Shown: one piece after another, positions 16,991 to 25,912 of the stretch
Layout: each line of letters opens with the position of its first letter
How positions within the stretch are numbered: the first letter of the stretch is position 1
Made by a program: the position numbers and the translations under genes
Notes under the pieces: model-generated
Database searches by the model: none
Told to the model about the DNA's origin: nothing
Seen by the model: the letters and a program-made list of their open reading frames with translations, nothing else
DNA from: Beijerinckia sp. L45
Lineage (GTDB): Bacteria > Pseudomonadota > Alphaproteobacteria > Rhizobiales > Beijerinckiaceae
Length of the DNA stretch: 32,527 nt
Direction of reading: 5' to 3'
Assembly: GCF_009765775.1 (NCBI RefSeq)
Contig: NZ_LMUU01000165.1
Coordinates: 21,049 to 53,575 of the forward strand

Positions 16991-17221
16991 ATGGATCCTG
17001 TAGCAGCCAAGTACATCGGCGCCGGTCTTGCCGCCATCGGCATGGGCGCCGCCGCCATCGGCGTCGGCCTGATCTTCGGCCCGTTCCTTTCGGGCGCCCT
17101 GCGCAACCCGTCGGCGTCCGACGCCCAGTTCGGCCGCGCCTTCATCGGCGCCGCTCTCGCCGAAGGCCTTGGCATTTTCGCCTTCCTCGTCGCGATCCTC
17201 CTGCTCTTCGTGATGAAGTAA
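16991..17221 (+). CDS. atpE: F-type ATP synthase subunit c
   Basis: 76 aa hairpin of two membrane helices that builds the rotating c-ring. Helix 1 has the small-residue pattern [17 protein letters not shown]; the polar loop is Arg38-Asn39-Pro40; helix 2 has the proton-carrying Glu58 in [11 protein letters not shown]. No sodium-binding Gln/Ser set is visible in helix 1, so it is a proton type. ATG chosen with SD CGGAG about eight bases upstream. Flanked on both sides by RNA hairpins, which fits the need for many more c than a or b subunits. Confidence 0.97.
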   Translation: MDPVAAKYIGAGLAAIGMGAAAIGVGLIFGPFLSGALRNPSASDAQFGRAFIGAALAEGLGIFAFLVAILLLFVMK

Positions 17222-17235
17222 GCAGTGCTTCCTTG

Positions 17236-17262
17236 GGCGCGTCCTCGACGGACGCGCCTTTT
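17236..17262 (+). terminator. Strong hairpin with T-run inside the F0 operon (attenuator-like)
   Basis: GGCGCGTCC-TCGAC-GGACGCGCC, a perfect 9-bp GC-rich stem, is followed by TTTTC, 15 nt after the atpE stop and 30 nt before atpF'. It has the form of a Rho-independent terminator but lies within an operon, so partial termination or 3'-end protection of atpE mRNA is likely. Confidence 0.75.
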
Positions 17263-17291
17263 CTCCGCCTGACCATTCGAGACCAGAATTC

Positions 17292-17831
17292 ATGGCCACC
17301 ACCGAGACTGCAGGAACGGAAGCGCCCGGCGCTCCGCACGAAGCGGCCTTTCCGCCGTTCGATCCCGGCACCTTTTCGTCGACGCTGGTCTGGCTCGCGC
17401 TGACCTTCGGCGCGCTGTATTTCATCATGAAGCGCGTGGCCCTGCCCCGCGTCGAAGGCATCCTCCAGACCCGCGGCGACAAGATCCGCGGCGATCTCGG
17501 CGCTGCCTTCAAGATGCGCGAAGAGGCCAATCAGGCCGCCGCCGCCTACGAAAAGACGCTGGCCGAAGCCAAAGCGGGTTCGCAGGCGCTGGCTCAGGAA
17601 ACCCGCACCCGTGTCAAGACCGAGCAGGACGCCAAGCGGAAAGCCCTGGAATCCGAGCTCAACGAAAAGCTCATGACCGCGGAAACCCTCATCGCCGACA
17701 AGAAGGCGAGCGCCATGGCGAGCGTCGGCCAGATCGCCAACGAGGCGGCCTCGGCGATCGTTCAGCACATCACCGGCAAGCCGGCCGATATGACCGCCAT
17801 CGCCGCGGCGATCGCCGCAGCCAAGGTCTGA
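17292..17831 (+). CDS. atpF': F-type ATP synthase subunit b'
   Basis: 179 aa. A polar, Pro/Ala-rich N-terminus precedes one membrane helix (about residues 28-47, TLVWLALTFGALYFIMKR) and a long charged coiled coil with ADKKASAMASVGQIANEAA near the end. Together with atpF it forms the heterodimeric peripheral stalk used by photosynthetic and alphaproteobacteria in place of the b2 homodimer. The first of two tandem b-type genes with the longer N-terminus is conventionally b'. Separated from atpF by only 10 bp. Confidence 0.94.
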   Translation: MATTETAGTEAPGAPHEAAFPPFDPGTFSSTLVWLALTFGALYFIMKRVALPRVEGILQTRGDKIRGDLGAAFKMREEANQAAAAYEKTLAEAKAGSQALAQETRTRVKTEQDAKRKALESELNEKLMTAETLIADKKASAMASVGQIANEAASAIVQHITGKPADMTAIAAAIAAAKV

Positions 17832-17841
17832 GAGTTTAGTC

Positions 17842-18321
17842 ATGGACGCAGAATTCTGGGTACTCGTCGGCTTCGTCATCTTCGTCATGCTTGCCGCCTA
17901 TCTCGGTGTACATTCGAAACTCGGCGCCTTGCTCGACGCCCGTGGGGCGCGAATCCGCGCTGAACTCGACGAGGCCGAGCGCCTCCGCAAGGAAGCTGCC
18001 GCCGTGCTCGCATCCTTCGAGGGCAAGCGCGCCGAAGCCGAGCGCGAAGCGGCCGCCATCGTCGAGCAGGCCCGCGTCGAAGCGGAGATGATCGCCAAGG
18101 AGGCGCAGGAGCGTCTGGCCGATTTCGTCACCCGCCGCACGGCGCAGGCCGAAGCCAAGATCGCCACGGCGGAAACCAACGCGATGGCGGAAGTCCGTGC
18201 CGCCGCCGCCGATGCAGCCACCGCTGCCGCCGAGATCGTGCTGCGCAGCGAAGCCAAGGGTTCGCTCGGCGATCAGCTGCTGACCCAGGGCATCGGCGAC
18301 GTGAAGCGCCTCGCGCACTGA
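17842..18321 (+). CDS. atpF: F-type ATP synthase subunit b
   Basis: 159 aa. N-terminal membrane helix EFWVLVGFVIFVMLAAYLGV, then the hallmark start of the stalk KLGALLDARGARIRAELDEAERLRKEA and an Ala/Glu/Arg-rich coiled coil. Partner of b' in the stator linking the a subunit to F1. Last gene of the operon and followed by a strong terminator, so F1 (atpHAGDC) is transcribed from another locus, as usual in this class. Confidence 0.95.
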   Translation: MDAEFWVLVGFVIFVMLAAYLGVHSKLGALLDARGARIRAELDEAERLRKEAAAVLASFEGKRAEAEREAAAIVEQARVEAEMIAKEAQERLADFVTRRTAQAEAKIATAETNAMAEVRAAAADAATAAAEIVLRSEAKGSLGDQLLTQGIGDVKRLAH

Positions 18322-18341
18322 ACTCCCGACGTCATAAATTC

Positions 18342-18372
18342 AAAAGGCCGGGCGATCTGCCCGGCCTTTTTT
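18342..18372 (+). terminator. Rho-independent terminator of the F0 operon
   Basis: AAAAGGCCGGGC-GATCT-GCCCGGCCTTTT with T6 at 18367-18372; the GC core is eight pairs and A-T pairs extend it. The A-rich side gives the convergent minus-strand gene ending at 18396 a T-run too, so it may work in both directions. Confidence 0.93.
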
Positions 18373-18395
18373 GGTTCAGGCCCGATCGGGCGCGA

Positions 18396-19115
18396 CTACT
18401 GCGTCGCTGCAGCCGCCGCGACAGGCTTCGTCTTGTGCTTACGCGCCGGCTTGTCCGCAACGTCGCCACCCTTGCCCGAGTCGATGCCGATCTTGATGCT
18501 GTAATCCTGAGCCGTCCGACCGGCACCGAAGGGGATCACGAGCGAATCGGCGACAAGCGTATAAGGCGTGCCGGTCTGGCCGGTCGGGATCGACGCCGCC
18601 ACTTTGTAGAGCTTGCTGAGAAAAGGCTTGTCGTCGACCTTGTTGACGATGGCGATGCGGATCGGCACGTCGAAGGTTCCAGGCGCGCCTGCAGGCCCGA
18701 GCAACACCCGCCCCTCGACGCCGACCTTGAGGACCATCTGGTTGTTCGACAGCTGACATTCGCGCGCGACGTCGCTGATCGAATACTGATGCTTCAGGCC
18801 CGCATTGCCGGCGGCATTGGCCGCCATGATCCGCGCCGCACCCGTCCCGTCCAGCACGGTGATCTCCGGGCACCCTGAGGGCGACGCGTTCTGCGGTGGC
18901 AGTGGCGGTTTCCCCATGCCGAAGAACTTCTTCACGCTGGTGGCGCTGCCGCTGAATGTCTGGCCCATCTTGGACATGAAGCCGTCGTCGGCATCATCAT
19001 CGTCTGCCCGAGCGGGCGATGCGGAAAGCGACATCAGCACGACCGACACCGCTGCCGCGGCGCTCAGGATCGGACGCAAAGCGTCCCGCCCTCCTCGATT
19101 CGTTTCAAGCCTCAT
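18396..19115 (-). CDS. Exported protein of unknown function
   Basis: 239 aa from ATG 19115, chosen because AAGGGAGG lies six bases upstream (a GTG at 19139 is less likely). A signal peptide ends at ASPARA near residue 36, followed by an acidic run DDDDADD. The mature part contains a Pro-rich segment (GKPPLPPQ), Cys82 in SGCPEITVLDG and a second Cys in VARECQLSN, which could form a disulfide, then a beta-rich domain (KVGVEGRVLLGPAG, DVPIRIAIVNK) and a Lys/Ala-rich tail. I do not recognise a named family; similar exported proteins beside ialB are plausible in Hyphomicrobiales. Probably co-transcribed with ialB, 51 bp upstream. Confidence 0.7.
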   Translation of the reverse strand: MRLETNRGGRDALRPILSAAAAVSVVLMSLSASPARADDDDADDGFMSKMGQTFSGSATSVKKFFGMGKPPLPPQNASPSGCPEITVLDGTGAARIMAANAAGNAGLKHQYSISDVARECQLSNNQMVLKVGVEGRVLLGPAGAPGTFDVPIRIAIVNKVDDKPFLSKLYKVAASIPTGQTGTPYTLVADSLVIPFGAGRTAQDYSIKIGIDSGKGGDVADKPARKHKTKPVAAAAATQ

Positions 19116-19166
19116 GTCCGCCTCCCTTGTCGTCCACACGCATCATAAGTTTATAGTATCTGCCGC

Positions 19167-19691
19167 TCAGGGCAGCTCGGCAAACGCATCGGTGAAGCCG
19201 GTGAGGTTCAGCGGAATGCCGATTCCCTCTTCCGGCGTCTGGAAGATGATGAAGACCGCGCTCTTGCCGGTTTTGAGCTGGTCGAGAAGCTTGTCTTCCA
19301 TGACCACCTCGGCGACGCAGCCCGTCGGCAGGCAGCGTACGAACCCGGCGTGGCCGATATCGGTATCATCGATCTTGAGGCCGAGCCCGGAGGGAATCAG
19401 AACGCCAAGCGGTGCGATCACCCGCAGCAGGCGATTCTTGCCGTCCGCCGTCTTCAACACGATCACGATAAGATTGATGTTCGACCGGTCTTCCGCGGCG
19501 ATGCTCTGCAGCAAAGCGCACTGCTCCTTGGCTGCACCAGGCGGCGTCTCGCACCGCACCTGCCAATCGCCATGCTTGCCCTTGACGACGCCTTGCGCCT
19601 GCGCCGGAGGCGAGGCGAGCAGGAACACGCCGAAGACGAGCGAGACGATTTTCCACGTCGCGGCGGACCGAAGCATCACGGGCAATCTCAT
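19167..19691 (-). CDS. ialB: Invasion-associated locus B family protein
   Basis: 174 aa from ATG 19691, chosen for its SD (AGAAGGA, four-base spacer) over ATG 19733, which has none. Signal peptide with cleavage after AQA near residue 32. Family marks: KHGDWQVRCETP at the mature N-terminus, EQCALLQ, GFVRCLPTGCVAEV and the closing G-F-T-D-A-F. The four Cys should form two disulfides. IalB was named for Bartonella erythrocyte invasion, but the family is common in free-living alphaproteobacteria, where it is a periplasmic or outer-membrane protein of unclear role; pathogenicity should not be inferred. Divergent from coxB, with 290 bp between the two starts. Confidence 0.88.
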   Translation of the reverse strand: MRLPVMLRSAATWKIVSLVFGVFLLASPPAQAQGVVKGKHGDWQVRCETPPGAAKEQCALLQSIAAEDRSNINLIVIVLKTADGKNRLLRVIAPLGVLIPSGLGLKIDDTDIGHAGFVRCLPTGCVAEVVMEDKLLDQLKTGKSAVFIIFQTPEEGIGIPLNLTGFTDAFAELP

Positions 19692-19919
19692 ACGGTCCTT
19701 CTTGCGTCTCGGAACGGCCGAAGCCGCACGCATGGGTCGAACAGCCCAAGCCGGAGAGGCCCGAACCGTCCAGCTGTCTTAAAGCGTGAGCGCTATGGCA
19801 AAAACGAGACGGAAGCGAGCCAAATGTCGCGCTTTTATGCCGCGAAAACCTAAGACTTAGATTGTTGCGCTCGGGTTCGCTTTATGGTTTGGAACAATTA
19901 AGGTCGGCTAGGGTCGCCG

Positions 19920-19946
19920 GCATGCCAACGGGGGACGTTGGCATGC
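19920..19946 (+). promoter_or_regulatory. 11-bp perfect inverted repeat in the coxB leader
   Basis: GCATGCCAACG-GGGGA-CGTTGGCATGC, 35 bp before the coxB start. As RNA it is a very stable hairpin that presents GGGGA in the loop; as DNA it is a good dimeric-regulator site. There is no T-run, so it is not a terminator. The surrounding spacer (19692-19981) shows no other gene. Confidence 0.7.
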
Positions 19947-19981
19947 GGAAGGTGGCGCGCAAGCCGCTCAGCGGAATTGGG

Positions 19982-20854
19982 ATGAACATGAGAACTTTCG
20001 GTCAAGCCGTGTCCGCCCGGACGCTGCCAATTGTCCGGTCTGCAACGATGGTCGCATCGATGGCCATCCTCACCACCGCGGCCCGCGCCGACGGGTATCC
20101 CGTCCCAGGGCAGATCGGCTTCCAGGAGGCCGTCACCCCGATCGCCCGGGAAATGCACTTCTTCCACAATGCGATCCTGATGCCGATCATCACGATCATC
20201 ACCTTGTTCGTCGCCGGACTGCTGCTTTGGGTGATCTTCCGCTTCAACGAGAAGGCCAACCCGGTGCCCTCGCGGACCACGCATCACACGATGCTGGAGA
20301 TCGCCTGGACCATCCTGCCGGTGCTGATTCTCTTCATCATCGCCATTCCGTCGATGAAACTGCTGACCAACGAGCTCGTCGTTCCGAAGTCCGACATCAC
20401 CCTCAAGGTCACGGGCAAGCAGTGGTTCTGGAGCTACGAATACCCCAAGGACCAGAACGGCGGCTTCGCCTTCGATTCGTACCTTCTCAAGGGTGATGAC
20501 GTGAAGGCCGACGATATCCGTCAGCTTTCCGTCGACAATCAGGCCGTCGTACCGGTCAACAAGGTCGTCCACGTTCTCGTTACCGGCGCCGACGTCATCC
20601 ACAGCTTCACGGTGCCGTCCTTTGGCGTGCGTATCGACGCCGTCCCAGGCCGGATGAACGAGACCTGGTTCAAGGCCGAGAAGGAAGGCACCTACTACGG
20701 CCAATGCTCGAAACTCTGCGGCAAGGACCACGCCTTCATGCCGATCGCCTTCAAAGTCGTGAGCGAGGAGGCCTATACGGCCTGGCTGAACGACGCGAAG
20801 AAGAAGTTTGCCTCCGCCGAGACAAAACCCGTCCATCTTGCCGGCGCCGAGTAA
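19982..20854 (+). CDS. coxB: Cytochrome c oxidase subunit II (CuA subunit)
   Basis: 290 aa from ATG 19982 (ATG 19988 is the alternative; the frame stays open to 19862 through the hairpin, which is unlikely to be coding). A signal peptide ends at ARA near residue 36, then two membrane helices (about 66-88 and 107-124). The periplasmic cupredoxin domain has the aromatic patch KQWFWSYEYP (146-155) for electron entry from cytochrome c. CuA ligands: His207 (DVIHSFTVP), Cys242, Cys246, His250 and Met253. The position between the two Cys that is usually Glu is Lys244 (CSKLCG). First gene of the cox operon; coxA follows after 75 bp. Confidence 0.95.
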   Translation: MNMRTFGQAVSARTLPIVRSATMVASMAILTTAARADGYPVPGQIGFQEAVTPIAREMHFFHNAILMPIITIITLFVAGLLLWVIFRFNEKANPVPSRTTHHTMLEIAWTILPVLILFIIAIPSMKLLTNELVVPKSDITLKVTGKQWFWSYEYPKDQNGGFAFDSYLLKGDDVKADDIRQLSVDNQAVVPVNKVVHVLVTGADVIHSFTVPSFGVRIDAVPGRMNETWFKAEKEGTYYGQCSKLCGKDHAFMPIAFKVVSEEAYTAWLNDAKKKFASAETKPVHLAGAE

Positions 20855-20881
20855 CGACGCCCGCGATTTCCAGAGCCGTAA

Positions 20882-22591
<1,710 letters not shown>

Positions 22592-22599
22592 GACTGTAC

Positions 22600-22691
22600 G
22601 CCGGGCACGCTCGTGCCCGGCCTCCCCGAGGGTTCGTCCCTCATCGTCGTGGGCCTCAATCCACGACGCACGGCGGGCAAGGGTTGCCCGC
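22600..22691 (+). promoter_or_regulatory. Four consecutive hairpins between coxA and ctaB
   Basis: HP1 22600-22621: GCCGGGCAC/GTGCCCGGC, 9 bp, loop GCTC. HP2 22628-22642: GAGGG/CCCTC, 5 bp. HP3 22645-22668: CGTCGTGG/CCACGACG, 8 bp. HP4 22673-22691: GCGGGCAA/TTGCCCGC, 8 bp, loop GGG. All are perfect and separated by 2-6 bases. None has a T-run. Likely a processing, stability or Rho-blocking element that sets coxA against ctaB output. Confidence 0.7.
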
Positions 22692-22766
22692 TTCGTGAAA
22701 AGCGCGCACGTGCAGCATATCGCCTGCTCCGCAGCGCCCGATCGAACAGGGATTGCGACGTTTATT

Positions 22767-23702
22767 ATGAGTTTGATTTCCGACACCAGCACCGCGCCGA
22801 TCATTTCGGTGGCCGGACCAGGCGATTATATCGCCCTGTTGAAGCCGCGCGTCATGTCGCTGGTGGTGTACACGGCGATCGCCGGCGTTCTGATCGCTCC
22901 AAGCGGTCTGAACCCGATTCTCGCCTTCGCGGCCCTGCTCGCCATCACCGTCGGCGCCGGTGCCAGCGGTGCGCTGAACATGTGGTATGATGCCGACATC
23001 GATGCGATCATGCGGCGCACGTCCAAGCGCCCGATCCCGATCGGGCGGATCACCGAATCCGAGGCCCTGGCTTTCGGCCTCACTCTGTCGGCCCTGTCCG
23101 TCTTCACGCTGGGCGTCGTCGCCAACTGGCTCGCCGCCAGCCTGCTCGCCTTCACCATCTTCTTCTATGTCGTCATCTATTCGATGTGGCTGAAGCGCGC
23201 GACGCCGCAGAACATCGTCATCGGCGGCGCCGCGGGGGCCTTTCCGCCGGTCGTTGCCTACGCCGCCGTCACCGGGTCGGTCAGTCTCTCGAGCCTGGCT
23301 TTGTTCGCCCTGATCTTCATCTGGACCCCGCCGCATTTCTGGGCGCTGGCGCTGGTCAAGTCCGGCGAATACGCCAAGGCCGGCATCCCGATGCTGCCCA
23401 ACGTTGCCGGCCCCGATCGCACGCGGCGCGATATCCTGCTCTACTCGGTCGTGCTCGCGCCGATCGGCATGCTCCCCTGGTTTATGGGTTTTGCCACCAT
23501 CGCCTACGGGTTGCTGTCGGCGGGCCTCGGCCTCGCGTTCTTGGCGCTCGCTGTGCAGGTCTACCGTGTGCGCACCGGCGAGATCGCCGACAAGGTCGCG
23601 ATGAAGCTTTTCAGCTTCTCGATCCTCTACCTCTTCCTGCTGTTCGCCGAACTGATCGGCGAGCGCACCTTGATGCTCCTCAACATCGTCCACCTGTCAT
23701 GA
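22767..23702 (+). CDS. ctaB: Protoheme IX farnesyltransferase (heme O synthase)
   Basis: 311 aa from ATG 22767, where the typical N-terminus begins (a polar stretch, then [19 protein letters not shown]). The frame is open back to 22326, but that part runs across coxA and the hairpins. UbiA-type prenyltransferase: first Asp-rich motif N71-x3-D75-x3-D79 followed by MRRTSKRP, second motif around [21 protein letters not shown]; about nine membrane helices, with [12 protein letters not shown] typical of CtaB. It adds farnesyl to heme B, making heme O for CoxA. SD is weak (AGGGA, 14 bases off). Ends in an ATGA overlap with the next gene. Confidence 0.95.
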   Translation: MSLISDTSTAPIISVAGPGDYIALLKPRVMSLVVYTAIAGVLIAPSGLNPILAFAALLAITVGAGASGALNMWYDADIDAIMRRTSKRPIPIGRITESEALAFGLTLSALSVFTLGVVANWLAASLLAFTIFFYVVIYSMWLKRATPQNIVIGGAAGAFPPVVAYAAVTGSVSLSSLALFALIFIWTPPHFWALALVKSGEYAKAGIPMLPNVAGPDRTRRDILLYSVVLAPIGMLPWFMGFATIAYGLLSAGLGLAFLALAVQVYRVRTGEIADKVAMKLFSFSILYLFLLFAELIGERTLMLLNIVHLS

Positions 23703-23866
23703 TCGTCGACCCGAACGACAAGGGCATCGTCCTGACGCCCGAACAGAAGAAGAGCCGGAGCCAGCGCAACATCGCGATCGGTATCGCCATTGGATTCTTC
23801 GTCGTGCTCTTCTACGTCGTGACCATCGCCAAGCTCGGTCCCGGCGTTCTCGACAGGCCGCTGTGA
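23699..23866 (+). CDS. coxF: CoxF-like single-pass micro-protein
   Basis: 55 aa, shorter than most automatic cut-offs. The ATG at 23699 overlaps the ctaB stop (ATGA), and the TGA at 23864-23866 overlaps the next gene. A charged N-terminus with [13 protein letters not shown] leads into one membrane helix ([20 protein letters not shown]) and a short tail. A small ORF of this form between ctaB and ctaG is usual in rhizobial cox operons, where it is called coxF or left as hypothetical. It is probably an assembly or accessory subunit of the oxidase; no biochemical role can be read from the sequence. Confidence 0.85.
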   Translation: MIVDPNDKGIVLTPEQKKSRSQRNIAIGIAIGFFVVLFYVVTIAKLGPGVLDRPL

Positions 23867-24459
23867 TGATCGCCCCCAAGCGCTCTATTTTCCGCCGCGG
23901 ACGGTTGGCGCCGATCCTGGCGGCGAGCGCCGTCGTCGCCATGCTCGGGCTGGCCTATGCCTCCGTGCCGCTCTACCGCATGTTCTGCGCCGCGACAGGT
24001 TACGAGGGCACGCCGCGGGTGGCCGACGGCGCCTCGGCGACCACCGGCAAGCGCGTTCTCCGCGTTCGCTTCGATGCCAACGTCGGCAACAACCTGCCGT
24101 GGGATTTCGAACCGGAGCAGACGCAGATCGACCTGCGCACAGGCAAGACCGCCACCGTCTTCTTCAAGGTGACCAACCGCACCGACAAGCCGATGACCGC
24201 GCATGCCGTCTACAATGTCGGTCCCGGCAGCATCGGCGGCTACTTCAACAAGATCTCGTGCTTCTGCTTCACCGATCAGACGCTGGCAGCGCATGAGACC
24301 GCAGAAATGCCGGTCGTCTTCTACCTCGATCCGGCGCTCGAGCAGGACGAATCGATGAACGGGGTCGACGAGGTCTGGCTATCCTACACGTTCTATCAGG
24401 CCAAGGGGTCCGACGCCGTCGCGGCGGCCAAAACCGACGCTGACAAACCGAAGCTTTGA
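23866..24459 (+). CDS. ctaG: Cytochrome c oxidase assembly protein CtaG/Cox11
   Basis: 197 aa from ATG 23866 (TGATG junction with coxF); GTG 23863 is equally possible with a four-base overlap. One N-terminal membrane anchor (about 14-33, APILAASAVVAMLGLAYASV) with the family text VPLYRMFCAATGYEGTP, where Cys41 is conserved. The periplasmic Ig-like domain carries the copper-binding CFCF at 132-135, after YFNKIS. Cox11 delivers copper to the CuB site of CoxA. Coupled to ctaB and coxF by overlapping codons, so three assembly genes are translated together. Confidence 0.94.
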   Translation: MIAPKRSIFRRGRLAPILAASAVVAMLGLAYASVPLYRMFCAATGYEGTPRVADGASATTGKRVLRVRFDANVGNNLPWDFEPEQTQIDLRTGKTATVFFKVTNRTDKPMTAHAVYNVGPGSIGGYFNKISCFCFTDQTLAAHETAEMPVVFYLDPALEQDESMNGVDEVWLSYTFYQAKGSDAVAAAKTDADKPKL

Positions 24460-24490
24460 GCATCGCTTTTCGGACGAGAGATCAAGCATC

Positions 24491-24534
24491 TTGACCGTTC
24501 GCGGGCAAAGACGATAACGCCTCTTAAGAGCGTT
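24491..24534 (+). promoter_or_regulatory. Possible coxC promoter with a palindrome at the start site
   Basis: TTGACC (24491-24496), a 16-bp spacer and GATAAC (24513-24518) resemble a sigma-70 promoter. The 10-bp palindrome CTCTTAAGAG (24521-24530), extended by AACG/CGTT, covers the predicted start, as an operator would. The same palindrome followed by TTTATT could instead be a weak terminator after ctaG. Confidence 0.4.
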
Positions 24535-24590
24535 TTATTCGAGGAAAACGCCTGCGGTCTTCGGGCCTGGGTTTTGGGGAAAGAGCAGCC

Positions 24591-25448
24591 ATGGCCGACG
24601 GTCACGCCAAGCCGAACCACGATTACCATCTGGTCCCGATCAGCCCCTGGCCGCTCGTTGGTTCGATCAGCGCCTTTGTGATGGCGATCGGCGCCATCAT
24701 GTGGATGAAGACGCTCGGCGTCGGCGGCGGCTACGTCTTCTTCGCCGGCGTCGCCGGCGTGCTGTTCACCATGTTCATGTGGTGGTCGGACGTGATCCAC
24801 GAAGCCCAGCATGGCGATCACACCCGCGTCGTCCAGATCAGCCACCGCTACGGCATGATCATGTTCATCGCCTCGGAAGTGATGTTCTTCGTCGCCTGGT
24901 TCTGGGCCTATTTCGACGTCAGCCTCTATGCCCAAGACCCGATCCAATATGCACGCACAGAATTCCTCGGTGGGACCTGGCCGCCGAAGGGCATCGAGGC
25001 GCTCAACCCTTGGCACTTTCCGCTGTTCAACACGCTGCTGTTGTTGACCTCGGGCACCACGGTGACCTGGGCCCATCATGCGCTGCTGCACAATAACCGC
25101 TCGGCGGTGAAGACCGGCCTGTTCTTGACCATCGTGCTCGGCGCCCTGTTCAGCTGCGTCCAGGCATGGGAATACGCCCATGCGCCGTTCGCCTTCAGCG
25201 GTTCGATCTTTGGCGCGACCTTCTTCATGGCGACCGGCTTCCACGGCTTCCACGTCATCATCGGCACGATCTTCCTTACGGTCTGCCTGATCCGCGTGTT
25301 CGCCGGTCAGTTCACCCCGACCCAGCATCTCGGCTTCGAGTTCGCTGCCTGGTACTGGCATTTCGTCGACGTGGTTTGGCTGTTTCTGTTCGCCTGCATC
25401 TACGTCTGGGGATCGTGGGGCGCGGTGATCGAGGGCGCGAAGCCTTAA
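24591..25448 (+). CDS. coxC: Cytochrome c oxidase subunit III
   Basis: 285 aa, seven membrane helices, standard length. Starts MADGHAKPNHDYHLVPISPWP, the usual subunit III opening. Conserved WWSDVIHEAQHGDHT follows the second helix, and Glu96 in ASEVMFFVAWFWAYF is the conserved membrane acid. The C-terminal WYWHFVDVVWLFLF is another family mark. Subunit III stabilises the proton-uptake side of CoxA and prevents turnover inactivation. A 131-bp spacer separates it from ctaG and may carry its own promoter. Confidence 0.97.
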   Translation: MADGHAKPNHDYHLVPISPWPLVGSISAFVMAIGAIMWMKTLGVGGGYVFFAGVAGVLFTMFMWWSDVIHEAQHGDHTRVVQISHRYGMIMFIASEVMFFVAWFWAYFDVSLYAQDPIQYARTEFLGGTWPPKGIEALNPWHFPLFNTLLLLTSGTTVTWAHHALLHNNRSAVKTGLFLTIVLGALFSCVQAWEYAHAPFAFSGSIFGATFFMATGFHGFHVIIGTIFLTVCLIRVFAGQFTPTQHLGFEFAAWYWHFVDVVWLFLFACIYVWGSWGAVIEGAKP

Positions 25449-25476
25449 ATCCTTGACCATGCCGGCGGTTTTCTTC

Positions 25477-25508
25477 GAGGGCGGCTTAGTGCCGCCCTCT
25501 TTGCTTTG
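25477..25508 (+). terminator. Terminator or attenuator after coxC
   Basis: GAGGGCGGC-TTAGT-GCCGCCCTC, a perfect 9-bp stem, followed by TTTGCTTT, 28 nt after the coxC stop and shortly before the DUF983 gene. The interrupted T-run suggests partial termination, lowering expression of the downstream assembly genes relative to coxC. Confidence 0.75.
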
Positions 25509-25522
25509 TAGGGGCTTAAGGC

Positions 25523-25912
25523 ATGTCCATTGAGCCGAGCCATGAGATCGCGCCTCCGAAGCTGCCACCCGTTATCGTCGGCCTGCTCGGTCGCTGCCCG
25601 CGTTGCGCCAAGGGTTCGATGTTCAAGGGCCTGATTGCGCTCGCCGACACCTGCACCGTGTGCGCTCTCGACCTGACCTTCGCCGATACCGGCGACGGCC
25701 CGGCATTCTTCGCCTCGTTTATCGGCGGCTTCATCATATTGGGTGTCGGCGTCTGGATGCAGGTCGCCTACGAACCGGCGCTCTGGGTCTATCCCCTCGT
25801 CTTCATTCCCTTTGGTTTCGTCGTCTGCGTCGGACTGCTGCGGCTCGTGAAGGGCGTTCTGGTGTCGCTGCAATATGCCAATAATGCCGGGCAAGGGCGC
25901 CTGGACCTGTGA
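25523..25912 (+). CDS. DUF983 membrane protein with zinc-finger-like motif
   Basis: 129 aa. The N-terminus has RCPRCAKGSMFKGL and then TCTVCALDL, a C-x2-C...C-x2-C pair as in zinc ribbons, followed by GDGPAFFASFI, the DUF983 signature. Two membrane helices follow (about 70-88 and 92-112). Family members sit in cox operons of alphaproteobacteria between coxC and SURF1; a role in oxidase assembly is presumed from position. The stop overlaps the SURF1 start (TGATG). SD AGGGG ten bases before the ATG. Confidence 0.9.
   Translation: MSIEPSHEIAPPKLPPVIVGLLGRCPRCAKGSMFKGLIALADTCTVCALDLTFADTGDGPAFFASFIGGFIILGVGVWMQVAYEPALWVYPLVFIPFGFVVCVGLLRLVKGVLVSLQYANNAGQGRLDL

Noticed and set aside
19862-19981. 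40-residue N-terminal extension of CoxB
   Set aside because: It would code through the perfect hairpin, and the later ATG gives a normal signal peptide.
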